Origin: Tetragonia tetragonoides
Lineage: Eukaryota; Streptophyta; Magnoliopsida; Caryophyllales; Aizoaceae
NCBI GenBank assembly: GCA_038025085.1
Contig: CM076148.1
Span: 32,532,501 to 32,596,500 of the forward strand
DNA length: 64,000 bases
Direction of reading: 5' to 3'
This document shows positions 1 through 12,239 of the stretch, one piece after another. Each line of letters opens with the position of its first letter. Positions within the stretch are counted from its first letter, which is position 1. A program made the position numbers and the translations under genes. The notes below the pieces were generated by a model that ran no database searches, was not told the origin of the DNA, and worked only from the letters and a program-made list of their open reading frames with translations.

Positions 1-300
1 ATTTCTGATGTTCTGTTAACTGATGCTGCAAGTGCTAGTGAATATAATTCCTTGATCTTACTTTCAAAAAGATAAAAAATAAATCATTGGGTTCTTCCCC
101 TTTGTTTGTCACTCCTACAAGTGTTGAGGAGAGATGGAGGGAACCGTGGTTCGGATGTTATAAAGTCAGAAACAAAGGGTGTTGATGCACGAAAGAAAAG
201 TACAGAATACCTGGTTTTGTCACTCTACAGATTCACTTTCACTTTCTGTATTGAATTTCAGTGTCACCCAAAGGGAGTGGGAGAATTGGCATTGTAAAGA
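1..300 (+). mobile_element. 3' end of an L1-type LINE (rest lies outside the window)
   Basis: The first 45 bases and the stretch from about 110 to 300 match, with substitutions, the reverse complement of about 11085-11330, where the same sequence follows a recognisable LINE RNase H domain. The A-rich stretch near 70-82 fits a LINE tail. The element would therefore read on the plus strand and enter from the left edge. The segment after the A-rich stretch is also shared between the two loci, so part of it may be a duplicated flank rather than LINE. No intact ORF is present. Confidence 0.5.
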
Positions 301-607
301 GTTCAGCTCTTATAATATGGTTTATTGAAGAGGTTACTGATTTCAAATGCAACAAGCATTGATTAAAGCTTATCCAACTGAACAAGATGCTATGCAAGAA
401 TACAATACTACACTCCAAAGGTTTAAAGAATACCAAATTGTAATAGAAGCATTAACATTACAAATGGATACATAAAAAAATAACAAGCACATAAGTTTGA
501 TTTCAGTACCCAACCGACAAAATCAAAACATATAATCAACCTGATCTCCTTCCTTCTAGCTAGCCAAATCACAACAGAAAGGTTCGACAAAAAGTACTAC
601 TTTCTAA

Positions 608-1875
608 CTACACGAATGGTTCACCGCCGGGAATGTTAACAAGTCTTCTGTTAAACAAACAAATCTGGTCAAAAGTAACTCTGATGTTCTCATTGCTAAA
701 GTTCCCATATGTTTGATCTTTAATGTTATACCAGAAAAGTCTCCACTGTGAAATATCCCCCAGCAAAATTTCATTACTTGATCCTCTAGCATAAGGCAAG
801 GGGGGAACCGTCCAATCCACTGACCAAGCAAAATCCGAATCAGAAATACGAAACAACTTGAACCAAGACTCTTTCACCCCATACTCCTTCATGACCCAAA
901 AATCAACCTCCCGGCAACCATCATTACTAGCGGATAGGCACAAACACCCATCAAGCACTCCTAACTGTACTAGACGATCTTGATTTGGGTTATCATCTGA
1001 ATGGGTCATCATCTTTGCCCAGTTTGCAAGGTGATCGTCAGGCAAGGACACATCATTGCCCCACCGTTCCTTGCGAAAATCGAAACAACCAATACTGTGT
1101 TTGAGCTCAGATGGACGCCACAAATTCAGTGGAGTAAATGGTTGTCTATAAGGGCACCTTCACCCATTAAAACCATAGCATCCAAACAATTAGATGTTTC
1201 ACTAACCAATCTCCATGAATTAACCCTCAAGCTATATACAAACACCTTCCTTTTCCTACGACGAACACCATTATTATCACCCATAAACTGAATATGATCA
1301 GAACTCCTAACAATTTTGTAATCATCATTTCCATCATTACCAAACCCAATTTACCCAAACCCATATTTATGATAACAGATCCAACGGAAATTGCGACTTT
1401 CAGACTTACAATTGATTATACGGTAGATATGGGTTGAGGGATTTAGCAATACAAACCCCGTTTTGGTTTTCAGGCAGAGCAAGCCATTGCAGGTCCCAAT
1501 CAAGCTTGTCATGACGACGTCGTTGGATCGTAAGGGGATATTAACAATGGCGTATTCCGGTGACTCCAAATCGGCGATGTGGAGATAATTAAAGCCGTAA
1601 TCGATGAATGCGAGAAAGCGATTGGTGTTGGATGATTGAGAATGATGGAGATGAAGGTTGATGAAATCTAGGTTTGAGATTTCGGTTTCGAAGGATTTGG
1701 AAACACATTTGAAGCGAAGGAGTGATCTTGTGGGTAATCTTGAGAGGATTTCTGTGGATATTAATTCCATTGGAAGAACTACATTCATCGCCATTGTTGT
1801 AAATCTCTGAGCTTTCTTTCTCTTGGAATTGGAATGGTGTTGACTTGAGGGTTTCACAGGCAAAAGCAAAGACAA
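608..1875 (-). pseudogene. F-box protein, FBA type-1-like, broken copy 1
   Basis: F-box proteins bind SKP1 through the N-terminal F-box and recruit substrates to SCF ubiquitin ligases. The reading starts at 1875; an internal Met near 1794 is an alternative. The F-box is visible as [20 protein letters not shown] followed by RFKCVSKSF. The F-box-associated region follows, with the hallmark IGTCNGLLCL and LLNPSTHIYR, and the 3' part reads GCFDFRKERWGNDVSLPDDH, LDGCLCLS and VMKEYGVKESW. Two lesions separate these parts: an in-frame TAA at 1351-1353 after YHKYGFG, and a one-base loss near 1127-1131 that shifts the frame just after the ALIDNHLLH motif. Both motifs across the breaks are retained in the paralogue at 14503-15785, so the breaks are inside one former gene. 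Many F-box genes of this class are intronless, as here. Confidence 0.85.
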
Positions 1876-1982
1876 CGGTCCTGCTTTTTCTATATTTTCT
1901 GTTTTATTGTTTTCTAAAGTCTAAGTTCATTTTCCCTCCTAAAATGCATCCTAAGCTTTGTTTCTGTTGACAAAAGTAAAAA
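1876..1982. other. Short spacer with a duplicated 18-bp word
   Basis: The word AAAATGCATCSTAAGCTT occurs at about 1941-1958 and again at about 1979-1996, at the border of the LINE remnant that follows. This may be a target duplication from an insertion, but the spacing leaves only about 20 bp between the copies. Confidence 0.3.
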
Positions 1983-3345
1983 ATGCATCGTAAGCTTAGA
2001 AGAATAATCTCAACAATTTGTCATATTCGTGGCTCAGCAACATTTGGCACTTACCTTGGAGTTCCAATTGCACCTAATAAACTTAGGATTAAAGATCACT
2101 ACTCCCTACTAGATAAATTCAAGCTCCGTATTCAAGGTTGGCAAGCTAAAATGCTTCATCTGACAGGGAGATGTACACTGATTAAATTTGTGCTTAGTAG
2201 TTTTCTCATGCATGTCATGTTGACTACTCTTCTTCCTATGGGAATCATTAAACCAATGGACAAAGCTATGTAGAGATTTCTTTAGAACAAGGTTGATTGC
2301 CTTCACTACCTGCCTCGTATGAAATGGGAAAATGTATGTTTACCTATGGCTTGTGGTGGTCTAGGGTTCAGAAAATTACATCTATGGAATCTTGCTTTCA
2401 TGGCTAAACTGAGTTGGAGATTTCTCTATTCTCCTTCTCAACTTTGGGTTCAGCTCCTTACAGCTAAATATCTAAAAAATCTTATTTTCGCAATTGTGAT
2501 CCTAGCTCCTCATCTTCTCATATTTGGAAAGATATCTTAAAGGGTAAAGAATTACTTCTAAAAGGTGTAAAAGTTCATATTGGCAATGGCAAAGATACCT
2601 CAGTTTGGTACAATTGGCGACTTGGCAATGAACCAATGTATCAAAACTTAAACAAGCTAGTTCTTCATAACCTGGCTCATTGGAGGGTCTCTGACATTAT
2701 CCTTAATAACCATTGGGACCTTCAAAATATCAAGCATTTTGTTCCAAAAGATATTATTCAACAAATTCTACGCTACCCCCTACCCATCATTAATCCTCTT
2801 AATGATTCCCTATTTTGGTCTTTTGAAGTCAATGGTAAGTTCTTTGTTAAATCTGCTTATAGACTGGTTGCTTCCCATCTGAATCTTACATTGAACAAAA
2901 TAACCAACTGGAAGAAAATCTGGAAACTAAATGTTCCTTTCAAAATGAGAATGCTCCTTTGGAACTGTTTCCATTATATTCTTCCCACTGCAGAAAGATT
3001 GGTGGGTACTATTGTCAACTTCAATCCAAAGTGTGTTATTTGTGATTCTGGCATTGAAGACCATTATGCATATTTTCAGAGAATGCTCTTTAGCTAATTC
3101 AATGTGGTCTTTATCTCTGGAAAAAGAAAATTTTGTGGATCAACAAAGATTATATAATTCGGAATGGTTGGATTGGCTTAACTATAATCGCTCAATTAGT
3201 GATGCATGGATCGAGCTGCTCATTTTGTTTTTCACTTTGGCATCTCTGGTGCACTAGGAACACAAGGGCATTTTCGAGCAAGTTGTTTTCCATCGATCTC
3301 AGGGTTTTATTCAATCTCATTAATATGTGTAGGATCTAGTTGCAA
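1983..3345 (+). mobile_element. L1-type LINE remnant: end of RT domain, linker and zf-RVT
   Basis: Reading on the plus strand, the first fragment has FGTYLGVPIAPNKLR and IQGWQAKMLHLTGRCTLIK, the conserved segment after the RT fingers/palm of plant L1 ORF2. Next comes MACGGLGFRKLHLWNLAFMAKLSWRF, typical of the connection region. At 2800-3100 there is the zf-RVT domain with FWSFEVNGKFFVKSAYRL, VPFKMRMLLWNCFHYILPTAERL and the cysteine pair CVICDSG. WHLWCTRNTRAF near 3235-3275 is the end of the usual linker. Several stops and frameshifts interrupt it (for example TAG at 2271-2273). The endonuclease and most of the RT are missing on the left, and the RNase H and tail on the right. Confidence 0.85.
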
Positions 3346-4560
3346 TGATCTAATCATATAAGCGGAAGACAACTAGAGATAGAAAACTTAATGGGTCATT
3401 AAATACACAATCATACACCTCTTGATGCGTGCCTTTGTTGGTCAAAGTGCGTTTAATGAATCCAAAGAGACATGAGCCCCAAGTGTTGCTCCTCTATCGT
3501 AGTCCACACTGCGATTGAAGTTTCGGATCCCGTGAGCATTCGTTAGCTAGAACGAGGGCAATGAACTATTCCTTGCCTTGGAAAAAACACACGTTACTTT
3601 TGAGAGAGAGAGATGAGAGGCGTGATTTTGTCAGTTCGTTTCACTTAACTGATTAAACTCACTTATAAGCTAAACCGTAGCTAGTTTCCTAGTCCAACTA
3701 GGAAACCCTAGTAATAGCCTTGAGGGCTTCCCACTATGGGTCCACGTACCTTTCTCTATCTCTCTTTATCTGATCCATTCAACGCATATGTGTGTGACCC
3801 GTTACAAACGCATTTAGTAGGTGGCCCAATTCATATCGATCCATTTATCGTAAGCGGTCTCTAGCCAAACATTATGATCTACTAAATCGATGAATCGACT
3901 ATCTCTGTAATTAAATCCCGAATTTTTCACCTTGACTGACAGGACATAAATCCTTTCTCCCACTTGTCCTTAAGACAAGTGTGCAAATCCATTCCCTTGT
4001 CACTTATTGTCTTGATGTGAACGTAAGGTAAGAAATCTAGTCATCCTTACATCGTTTATATCTTTTCTTGATTCCGAATTGGATTGTTAAGACAAATAAT
4101 TATACAATAATCCATTTGAGCACGACCATGCATTTCACAATCCCAATTCTACAAGAGGCCCATAGATAACGATCCCCATCGGGAGGACAATTCCCGTCTT
4201 GTGCGTTCATGAATTCCAACATGATTTTCAATAATCCGGATGTATCTGTTATTGTCTCATGTTACGCAGGTGTTGGTAGTAATCACAAATTACCAATCCT
4301 CATACCGTTATTCATAACCACTCAAGTTTGAGAAATGGTTCAAGATAGTTTTATGAGAGTCTATATGACTACTCGTTCTTAAAGAACTCTCATGGTGGGT
4401 TTGTCTGATCATGGATTCCCAATTCATATCTATGCAAATGATTCTTGACATCCCATGTCTCCAGCCCATGAAACAGGCAGTGAGATCAATTTGCAATCTA
4501 ATCATCGCCAGTATTTAGAATCTAATTCTAAAACTTAGATTAGGGACAAATAACCACAAA
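3346..4560. repeat. Non-coding repeat-like block, unclassified
   Basis: No ORF above 65 codons is credible here. The sequence is uniform in composition, has phrases such as a palindromic CACTTGTCCTTAAGACAAGTG near 3961-3981, and sits directly after the truncated LINE. Its texture resembles the non-coding part of a large LTR retrotransposon, but I see no terminal TG..CA repeats, primer binding site or coding domain, so no class is assigned. Confidence 0.3.
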
Positions 4561-4819
4561 ACCCAGTTCACACAATAGGGTTTCATTATCCAAGACATCG
4601 TCTTGATAACCTATTTGGATATTTGTGTTATATTAATTTGGATTATTATTCAAAATCATACATAAAATTGAATAGACCCAAAACTCATTATGATAAATTT
4701 ACAGAATCATGTTTTAATCATGAACACCATTTCATCATCTAAAACAATGAAGCTAATGATCTCCGAAGCGCTTAATGCCTATCGAATTGCATAATCTCCG
4801 GCCAAACAGACATACATTA

Positions 4820-5041
4820 GAATGTTTCAAGCTCTGCTAGTTCACTTGAGAAGACCAGCCAAATGAAGCACGCATGGATATTTGCGAAATTACTTTTCAA
4901 AAGTTTAAAGATAACAAAATTGTGTTAAAAACATCAGCATTATAATCCATGATAAAATAACAAGCAAGCACACATGTTTGGTTTTAGTAACCCACCCTCA
5001 AAACATATCTTCAACCTGCCATTACCATCTTACCTAGCTAA
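4820..5041. repeat. Downstream flank shared by the F-box copies
   Basis: The stretch from about 4830 to 5040 matches the DNA 3' of the other F-box copies (about 460-600 and about 14330-14490): all three share an ATAACAAGCA word and then a run of near-identical 15-25 bp blocks. Its left part (CACTTGAGAAGACCAGCCAA) also matches 13921-13942. This shows the duplications copied the genes together with their 3' flanks. Confidence 0.6.
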
Positions 5042-5205
5042 TTTAGAAGTTCGTATTCTATGAAAACTAGTACTCCCTGGAATGGTAACTAGACTTCCGT
5101 CAAATAAACATATCTTGTCAAAAGAAACTTTGATTTTCCCATCGATTAAGCTCCCATATGTTCTATCTTTAGTGTTACTCCAACTATATATGTACTCTGG
5201 TCATT
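5042..5205 (-). pseudogene. F-box 3' end fragment, copy 3
   Basis: Translated on the minus strand this short stretch gives NTKDRTYGSLIDGKIKVSFD followed by KICLFDGSLVTIPG, which aligns with the last 35-40 residues of F-box copies 1 and 2 (for example DIKDKTFGSSSDENVRVSFN and WLFNGSLVTIPGGEPIV). Nothing recognisable of the F-box itself remains upstream, and the conserved final GGEP motif has been replaced. It is a truncated member of the same local family. Confidence 0.75.
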
Positions 5206-5421
5206 TCAGTAATCAAAATCCATTTCTCAATATATATACAAGCAAAATTTAGCTACAATTATCATATATGGGGTGCTAGATTTCCCGATTCTCTGTCTAA
5301 ATACAATGATTAACCAGTGCAGTACCAATTATGCTGTATCAGTACAATGCACAATCAAAGCTAGATTCAACAAGTAAAATTGTACTGATCTATTATCGAC
5401 CTGGAGATAGAGACATAGAGT

Positions 5422-5519
5422 CACTACTACAAAAAGGAGAAACCACGTTGGTTTTTTTGGCCATACGTTGGTTATAGTACCGACCCTGACAATCATCATT
5501 ATAACCAACAAAGTGGTGT
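5422..5519. mobile_element. CACTA-type terminus or tiny CACTA-derived MITE
   Basis: CACTACTACAAAAA at 5422-5435 is the classical terminal sequence of plant CACTA (EnSpm-like) transposons. It is followed by subterminal ACGTTGGT words at about 5443 and 5464, and by the inverted form ATAACCAACAAAGTGGTG at about 5502-5519, so the whole may be a roughly 98-bp internally deleted derivative. A clean 3-bp target duplication is not visible, so the right border is uncertain. Confidence 0.5.
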
Positions 5520-6738
5520 CTATTAGATACATGTACAACAAATTGTTCTTAGCCTAAATGGTATAATAATAGATGACATGTACACAAAACTAAGGCACCA
5601 AAAGGAAAATTTATAAAATCTGACTTGCTGTTTGTTGGGCTGCTTGCTGCTCTAGCGCTCTGCTGGTTTACTAGCAAGTCTCTGCTGATCAGAACTGCTT
5701 CCACTGCACTGCATACTGGTTCCAATGCTGCTGCTGAGCTGCTGCCCGCTGTTGGGCTGTTGCTTGTTGTAGGCTTGCTCCTGCTTGAGTCTTAGATCGG
5801 GTTCTTCTGCAGGTCTAGGCAGGCTGATTTTACAAATTAGTGTCTGTACTCATATACATAACCTGAACTTGCAAAACAGAAAATCATAAATCAAAGTTAA
5901 GATTCTTAAATTTGGGCACCAAGTAAAACTGCAACAAGCCTTTTAGATAACATGCAATCAAGCATCAATAGGGCTCATGGTCTCAATATTGCGGATGAGT
6001 CATGGATATAACAAAATGGAGCAGCGCGCTTTTGTGCATTTAACTTGAGTAAGAAAAAGTAGAAGCATCATTCCCACAGGCCACAACTTGTGACGGGGAC
6101 AACCCAAGAGGGAGAGGAAAAGCGTGAAAGAAAGCAAGCTCTCTGAGATACTCCGGTCTATAATTAAAAATTTTGGAGTTCAAACCCAAATAAAAAGCAT
6201 GGGAAACACGCACAAGCAGATTAGTAAATTCAGCTCTCAGAAGCAGGTTAGTATTCACAGATCAATGCTCAGAGTTTGAGCCTAAAAACAGACGACAAAG
6301 TAAACCTTAAATCTGAACTTTGTAAGCTTCGGAGTCAAGAAAATTAAAAGAACAGAAACTGCTTAAATTCTATCTTAACTCTAGCTCAATTCTGACAATT
6401 ATTAGGCTTTTTAGAATGTGCTAATTTCCATAATGGGCTATAACAAATGTTAGTTTTAACTTGTAATCTTATAAATGTATGTAAGATATAAACTAACGCT
6501 AACATTTATGACAGATTTTCACTTACACTAATCAAGTCAGTTTGATTCTGAGAAATGCCTAGGCTTTCGGTAATTGTGCTCGAGATAAGTTGCCTTCCAT
6601 TTCCCGCTTATTCTAATGACTTTTGACAATGCACAATTTATATCCAAGTTTAGCTAATGTGTTAACCCACCTGCATATGAGATACATATAAAAACAAGAA
6701 GTCAACCTTCAGCACCAAATCATATATGTACAAAAAAC
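5520..6738. other. No gene recognised; GCTGCT-rich patch at 5630-5830
   Basis: Between 5630 and 5830 the plus strand is rich in GCTG/CTGCT words, which read as Gln/Ser/Ala-rich on the minus strand with an in-frame stop. This may be simple-sequence expansion. I see no start, splice sites or family motif supporting a gene in the rest of the interval. Confidence 0.4.
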
Positions 6739-7155
6739 TCAAAAGAAAAAAAACATGCTTTTCTTTGCAAGTTCATGAGCAACTGAGTTACAAGATCTGC
6801 TCCCATGAGTAATACTAAACGCAGAAAAGTAAGAAACAAGAGCGAAAATATCACCAATAATCTGACCAAAACAAGATCTATCTTGCTTATTCTTCGAAAC
6901 ATGCTGAACTACTTGGATGCAATCCACTACATGCTCAATGTCATGAAAGCCACATTCACAAGCAATCTGAAGTCCATACCTTGCATCCATAGCTTCTGCT
7001 TGGCAGCACCAAAAGCAGTCATCATTAGCTCCCACATGGTCCCTCACAATCAGCACAAAACCACATTTGTTGTCATCAAAAAGAGCAGCATCAACATTTA
7101 GTTTAGATCTACCCATCTGAGGTTTTTGCCATGATTGGCCCATCTTCTGTGTCAT
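6739..7155 (-). mobile_element. LINE RNase H domain fragment
   Basis: A 138-codon minus-strand reading carries the RNase H (RVT_3) layout of plant L1 elements: WQKPQMGRSKLNVDAALFDD (first catalytic Asp in NVDAALF), GFVLIVRDHVGA, then AEAMDARYGLQIACECGFHD (catalytic Glu region), VDCIQVVQHV (second Asp region) and NSVAHELAKK near the end. It has lost the RT upstream. The Phe-rich end comes from the A-rich tail region (T/A run near 6740-6760). It is a stranded 3' part of an old LINE. Confidence 0.8.
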
Positions 7156-9470
7156 TTGGTTAAAGTGTCACGAACTATGAACATGAAGAGATTAGGCTAA
7201 AATAAACTCCCTCGACGGTTTTTTTAGGGGGTGTCTTTTTCCTCCCACCAACAGGTTAACATAAGGAGCACATGAACATAAAGAGAATGAGAGAAGTTTA
7301 CCTGTTTAAGAATCAAAGAACCGTCCAATGGATATCCAAGCAATTTCTACAACAAACTGTAACATCAAATCCATCAAGAATGTGGGCAAAATCTGACGAA
7401 ATTATATCTATTCCATTTACACACTCACTGTCCTTATTACTGTCATTTGAATACCATCAAACTAGATTGTGGCTCATGTTCAAGAAAGCAGAAGAAAATA
7501 AGGTCAGTGCCCAAATCAAATGAATGAGTTCATAAGTTTCAGTTCTGAATATTCAAGACACTAAGCATTGTCATTTGCAAAACACATACTTGGGACTGCG
7601 AAATTTAAAGTTTGAGAGCAAGGATTAGTATCACACTCCAACCAAATCTGGTGCAAAGACAAATAAGATCAGCACAAAAGAAAATAAAAATAAAATAAAC
7701 TGGAAGACCAACCAAAAATAAGGAACTAGAAACAAACACTAAAGCCAACAAACAAAATTAGAAATACAAGAACAGCAAAATTGAAATCTAGATTTATGTT
7801 TACCTCCATATGGTGCGAAAGGAAATATTGTCTTTCAAGACAAAGCTATGGCTTTTGAGTTACTGATGAAGCACATATAGACACACATTTGTATCAGAGA
7901 CTAGCTGAACCAGTAGCTATGAGATTTTGTGGAGAAGCTCAGTTGCAGCTAGCTGTACACGTATCAATAATTTTGCTAGTTCTAATAGAGCTGCTGGTTC
8001 AGCAGAAGACCAGTAAGGCGCCAGACAACTGATCAAAGTCACAGGAACAACATCCTACATAGTACATACGCTAACAATTCTCGGTCAAAAATAACTAACA
8101 GTATCATTATTGCGCATATTATCTCAATGACAGTAGACAATAACCCATGATCCTCACTACTCGAACTTCTTCATGCATCAACCCAATAAGGCCTAGAACT
8201 AATTTCTCATTCAGTTTCCAGCCTACTAGCTAGGGTTTATATACATGGTAAAACTGTCCAAAATCAGATATGAATTCAGAACTATAAAACAGAATGTACA
8301 TAGCTACATTCCTACTCTATGCACCTCAAATCAAGTTCTACTTACTTCCCTTCGACTCACCGCTGTGTGACATAAATTACACATGCATTTTAACTCTTAA
8401 AAGGCATCAAAGTGGTTAAAGCCATCATGAAAGTTCATAGTTTCAGCACACAAATGCAGAATGCCAATTATCAATTTGTTCTGTAAACCCGGCCCCTTAT
8501 ATCAGCTTTTGTTTAAATTCCTTTGTCACTCCAGTGTCCAACTGTCCAGCCAACAAACATGATTTCCATGATATGTAGGCTTGCCCATAACCCAAACTTA
8601 TGCTAAAAGTTGGGATTTTGAGAATAACAAAGAAAATTCAGCAGGTCTACAAACTTACTAACATTAAAAGAACAAAGGGAGTAGTATATCATCCAGGTGA
8701 TGATGGCCAAGACATTCCCTAGGGACCTAAACTATTCACCACTACCAAGCAGTATGGGAGTGTTCAACTTTATATTAATGTCTTACTGTCTTAGTGAATG
8801 AAACAACACTTTATTATTAAAAAAAATGAAGATCAGAACCCAACTGACCCGAAATCTTCTACCAGAATCCCCCAAAAATGGCTCAGATTACATTTCTCAC
8901 GTAGCTTCATCCTAAAATGAACACTAACCATCAACAAATATAACTTGGCCAGAAGCAATTGAGAAAAGCCTGAACACAATAAGTCCAAGCAAGCAAAAGA
9001 CAAAAAAGTACATCTGGAATTCAATTCAAGCCTGAACAACGTCAACAAATGACTTATGCTTAGCCGCTCAACATCCATGCTCGAATTTAATTGTTTGTTT
9101 TCCAACATTTACAACACTAGAAACAGAAATCCGATGGCCTCCAGATCTTTATGCACACATTAAAGGTAAGAAAGTTCCTACTATACCTTTTCCCAAACCA
9201 TTAAGAATTGTACTACCATTTTAGACCCTTAATCCATCAATCTTATCTATGATAACCCTGTAGAGTTTTAACTGTCTAAGAACTAAAAGGCCAGAAAAGA
9301 GTTATATACAAAAGCTAAGTAATGAAAAAGGAACTTCACCAAAATTCCAACAAAAACTGTTCCTAAACCATTAAGTGTTCTACTACCATTTTAGACTTAG
9401 CCTCTAGCTCTGAAGAACTAAGCATTTAACCCCAAGGAAAACCGAACAATCTGAAGTGTAATTGTACCCT
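7156..9470. other. No gene recognised
   Basis: About 2.3 kb of AT-rich DNA without a supported gene. A LINE-like tail (AATGAAACAACACTTTATTA then an A run) lies at about 8797-8827. A phrase of about 35 bp (CCATTAAG...TACTACCATTTTAGAC) occurs twice, near 9200 and 9370. Short ORFs here show no family motif. Confidence 0.4.
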
Positions 9471-9476
9471 AAGGTT

Positions 9477-9595
9477 CCTCTGATCCAGCAACTTTCTCTG
9501 ATCCAGCAGGTTTCACTGATCCTGCAGGTTCCTCTGATCCAGCAGATGGCTTCACAGGAACTTCAACCCAGAGCACACCACGGATAATCTCAAAT
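9477..9595 (-). repeat. Coding-like minisatellite (AGSEEP-type repeats)
   Basis: Four copies of an approximately 18-bp unit around CTGATCCAGCAGGTT lie at 9477-9547. On the minus strand one frame is open from about 9595 and reads RGVLWVEVPVKPSAGSEEP, then repeats of the P-A-G-S-E type, ending in a stop right after the last GSEEP. Further upstream on the same strand (9610-9760) another short open stretch reads VNKKMDNRIEFHAEES. This looks like the last exon of a small gene or a pseudogene of one. I do not recognise the family. Confidence 0.35.
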
Positions 9596-10149
9596 TATTA
9601 TACTTATCATCCGCCTTAAACTAGCCCTCATAAACCCTTTTTTCCCTGATGTCATTTGCATTGCCCAATTGGCTCTCTTCAGCATGAAATTCAATACGAT
9701 TATCCATTTTCTTATTAACAGTAACTGTGGACGGAAGATTATTATCAGCACCGAGTGTCTACTGCCATGAAAAATGCTTCGTCTCTGAACACAAGTGCAC
9801 AGAAATGGTCTAAACCTTTTGACACAAAGGGGTTGTAGGGATTCTCTGAATGCCCTAGATTCACATGGTCAATACCACTGATAGAACTGTCGTCCCTGTA
9901 GCAAACCCAATATGAAAGAGGCGGGATTAGTAATTATATATTTCTAGGATAGGATTTGAAACAGGCTAGTCTATGAAAACTTGCAAACACTATTACAAAC
10001 TACAAATTTACTTCACTAGTACACAGCTCTAGTACACACTACACAGCACTATAAGAAATTTCAAACAATGAAAAAGAATAACAAAAATGAAACACTATTA
10101 AGTGGAAACCAAATTGCGATCCTACATCAATGATAACAAAAGCATCCTA

Positions 10150-10490
10150 TGGCCAATACAAAAAGCTCAGAAGAAATTATTGATTCATTTTATGCAAACA
10201 CATCGAACAATATACCAAAACTGATTGACAAGCATTGAAGCAATTAGGTTGCAAGATAACGGTTTCACACAATGCTTATTTCAAAAATTTGGCAACATAG
10301 TTGCAGGTCTACTGTACTGAAGGAAGGATTGGTAACCCTTATCCCACAAAATATCCAAACTCTAAAAGAAGAGTACAACATCAAGCTCAAACCCATTTTA
10401 GTCTTTTGATGATACACTGAGCTCAAGAAGAAATAAAAGTTGTTGATTGCAAGAAACTGTATCAATAATATCTGGCCAGTGCTACTCTGA
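10150..10490. repeat. Block duplicated at 13980-14270
   Basis: From about 10258 to 10490 the sequence matches 13998-14260 with scattered substitutions and small indels; shared words include GTTGTTGATTGCAAGAAACT. The second copy lies directly downstream of F-box copy 2, so the block appears to have travelled with the F-box duplications. No ORF in it is conserved between the two copies. Confidence 0.65.
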
Positions 10491-10506
10491 AATGTAACAG
10501 ATTAAG

Positions 10507-10960
10507 CTAAAAGTTGGTGTTACCACGCGCTGCCCCATCCATATTTAACTTGAACCAGCCATCGGGTGGAGACTCTAAGCAGATATGAGCCTCCTCACGC
10601 TTGCACTTAATCCCTTTGAGAGAATTTGTTTTCACGAGGATAATGTTAACATAGTCCCTTAGTTGATCCGTGATGAAATCCACTCGATCATGCGGTATGT
10701 CTTGGGGATGACCGAATGCTTGTGCGTTCCTCCAACGCCACCACACCCACCTACAAGCAATGGCAAACGTGGACGTCCAAGCATCGCAAGGTCCATTCAA
10801 GTTCACGGCGATCCAGGCATCATGATTCGAATTAAAGAACTCACCAAAGAGGAAGGGCGGTTAAGCATAGCCCAGATTTCTTTTTCCCCTGGGCAATCTC
10901 GGAGCACATGAAGGCACGTCTCCTCAGCTTCTCCGGCTAATCTTGCACGCATTGCGTATT
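10507..10960 (-). mobile_element. LINE fragment: zf-RVT, linker and start of RNase H
   Basis: On the minus strand the zf-RVT end is read as EETCLHVLRDCPGEKEIWAM near 10850-10920, then the linker WVWWRWRNAQAFG, and the start of RNase H as WFKLNMDGAARGN at about 10515-10560. The domain stops abruptly at 10507, so the catalytic Glu and second Asp are missing. Frameshifts separate the parts. Confidence 0.8.
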
Positions 10961-11039
10961 AAATACTTTCGGCTTTAAGCTGAGAAAGTTTCGGATGGCT
11001 CTGTCGCTTTGTGGTGCCTTCTGAATTTTGAAATCTAGA

Positions 11040-11975
11040 TGGGAGCAGGGTTCAACATAGAGCCACAATTCCCAATTCCCAAACTCAGTCAGCATTGTGA
11101 AAGTAAATCTGTAAAGCCACAGAGAACTTGGTGTTGCACCAATGCCCTTTCATTTCTGGCTTTATAACATCCGAACCACCCACGATTCCCCCTTTTTCTC
11201 CCCAACACATGCTGCAGCGACAGAACAAAGTAGAAAACCAAAGGAGTGTTTTTTTTTCAAGGAAAGACCAACTAATTTCATTTACTAGCACTTACAGCAT
11301 CAGTCAATAACAGAACATCAGAAATTGTCAGAGGGGGGTCTGATCCCGAACTACACCACCCTGCAAGGATGCAATACACTTGAGGTTCTTGCTAAACAGA
11401 CAGCAGCTGCTCATTACAAGATCTTTTAGCAAAAATAACATCAACAAAATTAAGATTCTGCAGAATATGCCGGCAATCGCCATTGATAGAGTTTAATTTA
11501 TTGACAGCATGAACTGAAGCTTTTCAACAAGCAGCAACCTTGAAACTGACTCGAAAACAACCTGCTCCCAGCCTTTGTCACGAGCCCACAATGCAGCTCA
11601 CCAGATAGCACACACATCCGCAACATCGAGGGATAAGAGACCATGCCTTCTGCTTAGAAATGCACAACGAATTCAGTACTCACACACCTGACCACAGTTG
11701 CAAATCCAGCAGCCCCACTTGCCTCGAAAATAGCAGCATCCCCTTGGCCAGTCGTTAAAGTAATGTTGCTCGTCCGATTGAGCTGCATACCATTAAGCAT
11801 CTTCGTGGCAAACTCTGCGACCAAAACAGGCCAATTCGTCTGAGTTAGCTGGTGATCTGCAGGAGACAATGGAAGCAAAGAAAAATGAGAGACATAACCA
11901 TGCTGTAGCCGTACAGACATCAAATATTTTTTTCTAATCACATAAATAAAAGATGTGGATAGCTCATTCACGTAC
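11040..11975 (-). mobile_element. LINE 3' part: RNase H and tail
   Basis: The minus strand from 11800 down reads DAAIFEASGAAGFATVVRC (RNase H start), then after frame changes INSINGDCRHILQNLNFVD and VIFAKRSCNEQ (the end of RNase H, with the usual R-x-x-N arrangement). The C-terminal DPPLTISDVLLLTDA is followed by a stop and an A-rich stretch near 11251 (read on the minus strand). The stretch after the tail (11040-11215) is shared with 106-300 in opposite orientation. Two RNase H fragments of different LINEs therefore lie head to tail at 10.5-12 kb. Confidence 0.7.
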
Positions 11976-12239
11976 TTATAATTGTATACACAAGTCCCAA
12001 AGAGTAGATGTTGTATGACAAGTTCTTATTCTTTTTATGTACTAACTTAAGCTATTAAGAACCTCTGCACTTCTCCATTCACCCCTCCTGAGGACAGAAT
12101 CCAAACAAAGTCCTCTTTTTGCTGCTGCTTTGTTTCGTTCTCTAAAACAGTACTCCACCATGAAGTTGCTTCCTTCATAGATTAGTTCCCTGCATGCTGT
12201 AAGGGTATCAGACAAAATGTCTCTAAGAGGGGGTTCATG

